This document shows positions 57,416 through 64,000 of a stretch of DNA of 64,000 bases, in pieces. The position numbers were made by a program, and so were the translations under genes. Source of the stretch: Cyrtodaria siliqua (taxonomy: Eukaryota > Mollusca > Bivalvia > Adapedonta > Hiatellidae); NCBI GenBank assembly GCA_037043455.1, contig JAWPHD010000007.1:558001-622000 (forward strand). The letters run 5' to 3'. The notes under the pieces were generated by a model. It was not told the origin of the DNA and did no database searches. It worked only from the letters and a program-made list of their open reading frames with translations. Every line of letters begins with the position of its first letter. The first letter of the stretch is position 1.

Positions 57416-58987
57416 ATGATATATGAAATGTTTATTGTAGCATGGTCACTGAAAATTCTCTTTGTAATAGCACAGGCGTAAATCGTTTAATTCAAAAAAT
57501 AACACCTGTCAGAATAACAGTTAGAATAACAGTTAGAATAACAAGTTAGAGTATGGCAGGGAGATGAAATGGACATGCTACAAAACAAATAGAGTATGGT
57601 TTCATTTCGTTGGTTCGATGTTTAAATTAACCAACTCAATGAAACCATACTCTATCTATAACTTGTACACCATTTTAAAATATATCACATTCATATTCAC
57701 GGGAGTTGATAGAGTTGTGTAAAGTAAATGGACACCCTTAACATGTCGTTATTGAACGTATTATCGCAGAATCCACAATCGACTAATATTTATTCAAGAC
57801 TTTGTTTTATTTGACGTGCTTGCTTTGTGTTATTTACATTTTAAACACAGCCATTACATGCATGGATGTGTTCAATCTCGAAGAGGGAATACATGCTACA
57901 ATAAAATCAAAATATAGACTTACAGGCAAAGTCAAGATGTTGTGTTGTTTTGACTTTGCATTTTTTGTATTCGTTAATTACCAGACGACAAAATATGTTT
58001 AATATGGTGTATAATATAGACGGATGAAAAACAAAAGACGAGACCGTAAACGTGACACTGCAAAGTCTATTTGGAATGTCATATAGACCACAACATTAAG
58101 GCTTAAGTTGCACAAATCGATAAAACATATTTACAACATTTTGTTTTTAAATGTTTATCTCATATGCAACTAGAATAAGAATGAAGATGTATCAGCAAAA
58201 AAGGTAATTAAAATCGATAAGAAAGAGATTTTATTGTTAAATTTAGTATTATTCTAATTTTATCGTATTCTAAAAAGGATAATTGTCGTTCTGATACAGA
58301 AATATGTTTCTATTTAGACCTTTGTTAGTGTTATATTTTGCCTCACTAAAATCTTAAATAAATGGACCGAGGTGCATGAATACAGTGTATTTTTTTAAAA
58401 CATAATCCTTGGATATGAAAATACATTTGTATAGTTACGTTGACATGGTGTATTCTTTATTTAATGTATAAATTAATCACATAACATGGCTTCTGGAAGT
58501 GTAATACAACCAGGACTTATTTATCATACACTAGTGTATTAACGAGGCAAATGAGAACCGAATCACTGTGTTTGTGTACAGTAAAATATGTATGCTCATT
58601 TTTTTCATGGTATATCATGTATTCAGACACCTTCACTATTTGTCATTATTTTGAATCTTACTTTATACAATGCATGTTAGCAACGTTAAATTTGGTTTAA
58701 GTTTTATGTGTAGTTGGAATGCGTTACAGCCGCGTAACGTAGCTGAAATCATGTAAACAACAAAACGACGTCATGATTGCCACCGTATACAAGGTAAATT
58801 GACAACATTAAAGAAACTAACCCGCCAAAATACGGCAAAATTACACTACGAAAACGTTTATCAAAACTATATCCAGGTACTCAGGTCATCAAATAATGTA
58901 TATTATTGATTAAAACTATAGGTTTATTCACGGGTTTTTCAAATAACCGTGATTGAATATGAGTAAACTGAATTATGAGTTGGTAAC
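57416..58987. other. 3' flank of the cysteine-rich gene, copy B
   Basis: It matches 20,963-22,529, including the hairpin at 57,589-57,656 and the 66-aa ORF at 57,802-58,002. No other coding signal. Confidence 0.5.
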
Positions 58988-59192
58988 TCTTAACCTTTAA
59001 CCCGCTAAGTACGACAATACTAGCCTTTGCGTCCATTGTAAACCCAGATCAGCCTGTAACTCGCAGGCTGATCAGAGTTTACAATGTCCGGCTGCTGATC
59101 AGTCATTTCCCTAAAACACCCCTTTGTCACATAAATGAAATGGTCTTAATTTAAAGAAGGAACAGTCCATATGTATCGCGGTATAGGTTAAT
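58988..59192 (+). mobile_element. Short MITE, copy B
   Basis: Counterpart of 22,525-22,720: TTTAACCCGCTAAGTACGAC and GATCAGCCTGTAACTCGCAG then GCTGATCAG. Its inner hairpin is better preserved than in A and its right end is degraded (ATCGCGGTATAGGTTAA). Confidence 0.65.
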
Positions 59193-59439
59193 TCGATTCT
59201 CTAGTTTTGGGATTTGCCCTGGCTGGTTAAAGACCTTTGTATTGTGTGTGTCGATTTAGGATTCTCAAAATATGTAAGTTATTTATATATATATATACCT
59301 TGTCGTCAGTAGGTTTAGAAATGGTGTTCCTATTTTGTAAAAGTTGGCTGCTATTGGCGGGATAGCTACTTCAAAGTATACAATTTAATTGACAAAATTA
59401 AAGTGACATTATCACGTCGTATGCGTGTTATGTATAAAC

Positions 59440-59590
59440 CTGTTTAAAACTACATATGACATATTTTAATTTTACAACATGCAAACAATTTAATCGGAAA
59501 TTATTCATACCCCAGCCAACCCCGTTTTTGCTTCTTGAGAAGGGGTTGGATGGGGGTATGAAAGTTAATACTAGGACCATGTAAATTACT
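59440..59590 (+). mobile_element. Partial MITE, right half, CATTACGTGGTCC family
   Basis: CCCAGCCAACCCCGTTTTTG, GAGAAGGGGTTGGATGGGG and TATGAAAGTTAATACTAGG, then ACCATGTAA. It starts just past the end of the A/B homology, so it may mark that junction. Confidence 0.55.
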
Positions 59591-59989
59591 AATGATGATA
59601 CAATATGTATACACCATACAACAATTTAAAAGATCTAGTTTATAAAACCGTTTATGTCCAATAGCAAAAATATCATTCATTTAAACAGCTTCATTGTTTA
59701 CTACGCTTGTGTCAACCAGAAATTATATAGCAACTGTTGATTTCACCTTAAGTCTGTCTCCCTGAAGTTCCAAACACGTTGAGATCTCTCGACGACCATG
59801 TCCTTTTGGTTTATACCAATGCCCTATCCTGAATATGGTCAAAACTATATGCGGCGGTTATAGATGAATGTGTCGCTGTTACAAGCAATCGTAAATTGTT
59901 TACTACATTCGCACTATTAATGATAAAAATGATTAAAAGCAAAATTACTCTATCGTTTTAGATCTATATTAAGCCAAACATGTTAGAAT
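59591..59989. other. Unduplicated sequence, nothing recognised
   Basis: AT-rich with no ORF of interest. It leads into the retroelement tail. Confidence 0.35.
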
Positions 59990-60490
59990 GTTTATCAAAC
60001 AAGTTTATGACCCTATCACTGTGCAATGCTCTCCATGTTTAGTGGTTAACATTTGGACACCATGCGTGCGTCTTTGATTTTGCGATGAAAACATCCATCT
60101 AAATCCTGACCTAAAAAAGATGATAGCATGTAATGTTTGTCCTAAATCTTGTCTTAGTGTGCCCTGAATTGATTATTCTCGTGTTGTTCTTGCTTCTGCC
60201 AAGTCATTGATTACTTTTCAATGCGTTTGTTCATATTTATATATTCTTGAACATTTTAAAATCGTGTTTGACTCAAAGTATCGCCTATTAATGCAGCCTA
60301 GTTAGTACGGGGAAATATCCTGACGTTGATTTATTTATTAGCAGTGTTCCCGTTTAACTGCGACGGCAATAGGGTAAGAAAGCGGTTTGATGCACCGTTG
60401 AAACTGGTTTAATCTCCCACCCGACATCGGCCATTTTGACACTGACCGTTCAAAGGCGGTACAGATGTTGTCAACCCTTTTATTTGTGTC
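59990..60490 (+). mobile_element. Retroelement 3' tail (sense), long copy
   Basis: ATGACCCTATCACTGTGCAA, GTTTGTCCTAAATCTTGTCT and ACCGTTCAAAGGCGGTACAG align with 7,190-7,580 and, inverted, with 171-720. It stops before the terminal part seen in other copies. Confidence 0.55.
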
Positions 60491-60733
60491 GCAGCAATAC
60501 GATATTGTTATAACAAATCAAGAGTTTTACTTCTTAAATCATATTGCCCAAACAGGGGCGAGAGACGTGATTATCATTGAAATGTTATCAGTATAGAGTA
60601 TTGCAGTATTTCCAAACTGGGCAATCTTTTCAATATGAAATCGTTCTAATTTGACAGGTGCGAGAGGTGTGGATAGTACAGATGAACGGGGGTTTCTAAT
60701 ATAGGTGCGAGAGGTGTGGTTAGTGTTCTATAT
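60491..60733. repeat. Start of a GGTGCGAGAGGTGTGG minisatellite
   Basis: AGGTGCGAGAGGTGTGGATAG, then GAACGGGGGTTTCTAATA, repeats about every 46 bp near 60,655-60,720. It resumes at 61,808-61,920 on the other side of the gag fragment, so the array was split. Confidence 0.65.
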
Positions 60734-60779
60734 TGATGTGGTCTTATAATATGTTATAACATATTATAAGACCACATCA
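60734..60779. repeat. Perfect 46-bp palindrome
   Basis: TGATGTGGTCTTATAATATG, then TTA, is followed directly by its exact complement with no spacer. The left half with its flank (TTCTATATTGATGTGG onward) is repeated at 61,637-61,670 on the far side of the gag remnant. Confidence 0.9.
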
Positions 60780-61560
60780 AATAGTGATAGTACCAAATCG
60801 CCGTCAATGAATTGGTCGGCGCAGGATTTACCAAGTGCATTTAAAGCATTTAAATCGCATTGTGAATTCATGTTTGGAGGTCCGCTTAAAAAGAAATCTG
60901 AAGACAAAAAAGTGCCACTATTTGATGTTATGGGTTGGCGAAAAAGGTCGCAATATATATTCAACGTGGAATTTGAACGACCCAGACAAAAAGAAGCTAA
61001 ATGTGCATTTTGAACGCTTTGAACGTTAAGCAGGCCAAAATCAAACAACATATATGCACGTTATAAATTTAAGCTTAGAACTCAAGGAGAAGAAACCTTC
61101 GAACAATTCGACACAGATTTACGCTAAGTGCAAGACGAGATGATCCGGGATCATATAGTATTCGGCGTACGATCGCAAAAGGTTCGCGAAAAATTAATAC
61201 ATTAAGGATCGGACTTGTCTCTGGACAAGTGCATCAGTATAGAACAAGTGTCAGCGATAATGTAAGTTAGCTACAAACTATGGATATGGACTGTATATCG
61301 TTCAGGATGGACTGACCTAAGGTCACATACCAATTTCCAAAACATTCCAAAACATAATAATTATCTGGATTTGACACTAAATTAATGGCAATCTCCTTCT
61401 AAACCTGAGCACTGTCTTGATACAGTTTGTCCTGCTGATTATACTGTCAAAATTAATTACGAGTGTAACCGACTCCTAGATAAAGTGCTTGAAACTAGCA
61501 ACAGTTAGATTTTGATAGTGTGTAACAGTCTGCCAGCTGAAGTGCGTTGATAATAGCAAC
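60780..61560 (+). pseudogene. Ty3/Gypsy-type gag remnant
   Basis: Across three frames the + strand reads MNWSAQDLPSAFKAFKSHCE, FMFGGPLKKKSEDKK, then GRNIYSTWNLNDPDKKKLNV, IYARYKFKLRTQ, ETFEQFDTDLR, DEMIRDHIVFGVRSQKVREK and GSDLSLDKCISIEQ. The block order is that of gag polyproteins of invertebrate Ty3/Gypsy elements. Several frameshifts and stops kill it. No pol sequence follows. The duplicated TTCTATATTGATGTGG segments on either side may be remnants of terminal repeats. Confidence 0.7.
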
Positions 61561-62069
61561 AGAGTTTGCTATTGTTAAAAATCCTTAAAAATCATATATG
61601 AAAAAAATTTCAAAAAGAAATCAGAATAGGGAGGATGTTCTATATTGATGTGGTCTTATAATATGTTATAACTATTATACAAACATGCATGCTTACGTCT
61701 CCAATAAAGGGGACTTATACTGTAGCTCTGATAGTGAATACACGTACTCATTAAGCTTGTCTAATTCCTTATGATTTGGCCCACACATATAACAGTTAGT
61801 AAAGATGAACGGGTTTTTTTAATACAGGTGCGAGAGGTGTGGATAGTACAGATGAACGGGGGTTTCTAATACAGTGCAAGAGGTGTGGATAGTACAGATG
61901 AACGGATGTGCGAGAGGCTAAGATATCTGCAATTTTACATCGTTATAAGTATACAGTTATTATACTGTATTGATCGAACGGCTGCGTAAGGAATGATAAA
62001 GATATCGTTGCAATACCATTACATATGTCCAAACACGGATGCAAGAGGCGATAATATAGTTATAATATT
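61561..62069. repeat. Second half of split minisatellite and flank
   Basis: It has the repeated TTCTATATTGATGTGGTCTT segment (61,637), then GGTGCGAGAGGTGTGGATAG units at 61,828, 61,875 and 61,905. The rest is unrecognised. Confidence 0.5.
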
Positions 62070-62300
62070 AACATAAATAGCATGTCCACCGCCATATGCA
62101 TGCCATCTCCGTGATGGTTAAAGTTCTGTACTATTTATTTTATGAACATTGAGTTTTTCTCAACCCGGGGCTAGGGGGCGAGAAATGTAGCAAGCATATT
62201 TCACTAACGTTCAAGAACACTCACAATCAAACTGAGACTGCAATAGTTCGTATTTATCGCGTTCGGCCGTTTTCAAAGGTCCGCTCTCATACTCTTTTAA
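62070..62300 (+). repeat. RB repeat, 3' half
   Basis: AGCATGTCCACCGCCATATG, CTCAACCCGGGGCTAGGGGG, CAATCAAACTGAGACTGCAA and TTTCAAAGGTCCGCTCTCAT. Confidence 0.6.
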
Positions 62301-62980
62301 ACTGTCATTTCACATTTGATTGTTTTATATTGGATCTCGTTTACAGTGCATTCATGTTTAAAGAACTAATTTGCCCTAAATTTCACAATGATGTAAGGTG
62401 ATACAAATGTGTTCATTTCCGAATGCCAATGTTATACCTATAAACGCGATAGTTGTATACCGAAATATCATACAAAGAATGGACACAATAAAATCTTACT
62501 ATTAAAATGAAATATCTCTATACAAGTAGATATAAAAGTCGAACAGGAAATGTAGAATTCAAGGACCTCATTCAACCCATAACACGCATAGAGACAACCA
62601 ATATTTACAAAGATAAATGAAATGCAAGATACATCACAAGCAAACATTCCTTAAAGTTGTGCTAATCAAATTCCGAAGAGTCTATTTACAAAAGAGTCAG
62701 AGCACCAACAACTCATAATCATGTACATAGCACTTGCTGGTTATGATTTCAGGTGAGTTTCATTTTTATTGCAGAATAAGCCTGTTTGAGTATCTAGTTA
62801 AGAATGTGCAAGCAGAGTATCCTCCTTAACATGACATTTATTAAACCAGCTATATTATATTACTTGATTTAATAAAGTCGTATCGCGTTTTGAATCTTTA
62901 AAGAGTTTTCTCAACTAAAACTAAAAATTCAATAAATGGGAGGTATTTACTGATCATCTTATACTGCACGTCACGATGTG
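62301..62980 (-). mobile_element. Short retroelement tail within unrecognised sequence
   Basis: Bases 62,520-62,640 carry TAGATATAAAAGTCGAACAG and GGAAATGTAGAATTCAAGG (the terminal 120 bp only). An ATG with a good donor (TTTCAG then GTGAGTTT, 62,724-62,760) was noted but is too short to support. Confidence 0.4.
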
Positions 62981-63094
62981 CACACATTCATGAAATACAC
63001 ACGGGCTTAAAGTTGTATGTATTACTCAAGGGTTCATATATTAAATATATTTATTACATTTTGGAATGCATACCTTAAACAACAGTAATACAGT

Positions 63095-64000
63095 TGTCAA
63101 CAAAAGTAGATATGAAAGTCGAAATGAACACGTAGCTTTCAAAGACCACAGTCAACCACAAACACGCACAGAAACAAACAACAACCACAAACACGCACAG
63201 AAACAAACAACGACCACAAACACGCACAGAAACAAACAACAACCATAAACACGCACAGAAACAAACAACAACCATAAACACGCACAGAAACAAACAACAA
63301 CCATAAACACGCACAGAAACAAACAACAACCACAAACACGCACAGAAACAAACAACAACCACAAACACGCACAGAAACAAACAACAACCACAAACACGCA
63401 CAGAACAAACAACAACCACAAACACGCACAGAAACAAACAACAACTACAAATATGAGTAAAAGGCAAGAATGACATCACAAACATAAACGGGTTGACAAT
63501 AGGGCTACCGTTTGGAATGGTCAGAGGCAATAAAGGCCGCTGGGGTTTAAATCCAGGTTCTATTGTGCGCCTTATTCACACTTACCTGATAGTCATCCCA
63601 AACAAATGGGACAGTGTAAATAAATCCCCGCCAGGTTATATTTTCTAAAAACAAGCCAGAAATAATAGGCAATATAAGTAAAACACATAAACTATCATTT
63701 ATATAAAATATAAAAAGGCAACAAGAGAAGAAGAGAAAAAACTGTTAAAGGTACGACAAGACAGGATTTAAGACAAACATCAAACGCTACCGCACTACAA
63801 GGGCATATGTAGTCACCATCACACAATCAAATAGGAAAGCATAGTAGCGAACTGTACATGGGTCCCACTAAATATGTAATGCGTTGCAAAATGATACCTC
63901 ATTTGATAAATGTTTTTTAACATAGACGTCATAAGAAGAAGCTCGGTGAACATCCCCATCTAAATGGGGATAATTAACTCTATCAAAATTAAATTCGTCT
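63095..64000 (-). mobile_element. Retroelement copy, RT fragment plus long 3' tail, antisense
   Basis: On the minus strand from the right edge it reads DEFNFDRVNYPHLDGDVHRA, then SSYDVYV (64,000-63,925), matching the RT C-terminal region at 1-170. It then skips to the 3' part (TATCATTTTGCAACGCATTA, CAGTTCGCTACTATGC) and the tail to AGTAGATATGAAAGTCG at 63,104. The internal deletion and truncation at the window edge make it dead or partial. It contains the 28-bp minisatellite. Confidence 0.6.
63155..63447. repeat. 28-bp minisatellite, about 10 units
   Basis: The unit ACCACAAACACGCACAGAAA, then CAAACAAC, repeats with few changes (CATAAACAC in three units). It expands a segment present once in other tails (AACCACAAACACGCACAGAAAC). 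Because 28 is not a multiple of 3 it yields long cysteine/valine-rich ORFs in all minus frames, which are spurious. Confidence 0.9.

Larger units (their letters stand above)
26457..59432 (+). repeat. Copy B of a large direct duplication
   Basis: Counterpart of 1-22,962. It is longer because of copy-specific insertions: about 28.0-34.2 kb (unique DNA in place of A's satellite), the 34.9-36.0 kb minisatellite expansion, the 40.5-45.5 kb TIR element and the 48.3-53.7 kb TIR element. It lacks A's fold-back (12.7-13.9 kb), solo LTR (16.0-17.1 kb) and RT insertion (6.5-7.6 kb). The start corresponds to window position 1, so the true left boundary of the repeat unit may be further upstream in A. Confidence 0.85.

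Noticed and set aside
63075..63530. Long cysteine/valine-rich ORFs on the minus strand
   Set aside because: They are translations of the 28-bp minisatellite in every frame; the repeat itself explains them.

Overview
The window looks like AT-rich, intron- and repeat-dominated nuclear DNA from an invertebrate animal. A bivalve mollusc is most likely, possibly a heterodont. The pointers are a tRNA-derived SINE whose tail reads ATGACGTTAAACACC followed by CAAA repeats, short hairpin MITEs, RT and LINE fossils, and many fold-back elements. The species cannot be named from sequence alone. There is no prokaryotic operon structure, and most long ORFs are repeat shadows.

The main organising feature is a diverged direct duplication. 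Copy A runs from the left edge to about 22,962 and copy B from about 26,457 to 59,432. They align in the same order over nearly their whole length, broken by insertions private to one copy. Each copy carries two exons of one small gene. The first is a 115-bp cysteine-rich exon (A 10,522-10,636; B 40,020-40,134). The second is a terminal exon with an in-frame stop (A 20,901-20,962; B 57,354-57,415). Both have canonical splice sites and the same phase-1 junction. A candidate signal-peptide exon (29,013-29,078) exists only in B. The two copies may be a true tandem duplication or two haplotypes placed in tandem by the assembler.

Private insertions let elements be delimited against an empty site in the other copy. 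In A these are a 1,200-bp fold-back element (12,713-13,912), a 1,136-bp solo LTR (15,977-17,112), an 805-bp 5'-truncated retroelement tail (171-975) and a 41-bp satellite of about 52 units (3,070-5,225). In B they are a 5-kb TIR element (40,520-45,520) containing a nested inverted-repeat element, an expanded 42/43-bp minisatellite (34,900-35,985), and a 5.4-kb TIR element (48,267-53,724). That last element carries one decayed gene of the invertebrate family with EEADT and TG(C/S)DTT motifs.

Outside the duplication, 23-26.4 kb and 59.4-64 kb hold retroelement tails, a decayed Ty3/Gypsy-type gag with a perfect 46-bp palindrome, and a 28-bp minisatellite. The only likely host gene recognised is the cysteine-rich one. 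Everything else supported is mobile or repetitive DNA, or intronic/intergenic sequence with no recognisable content.
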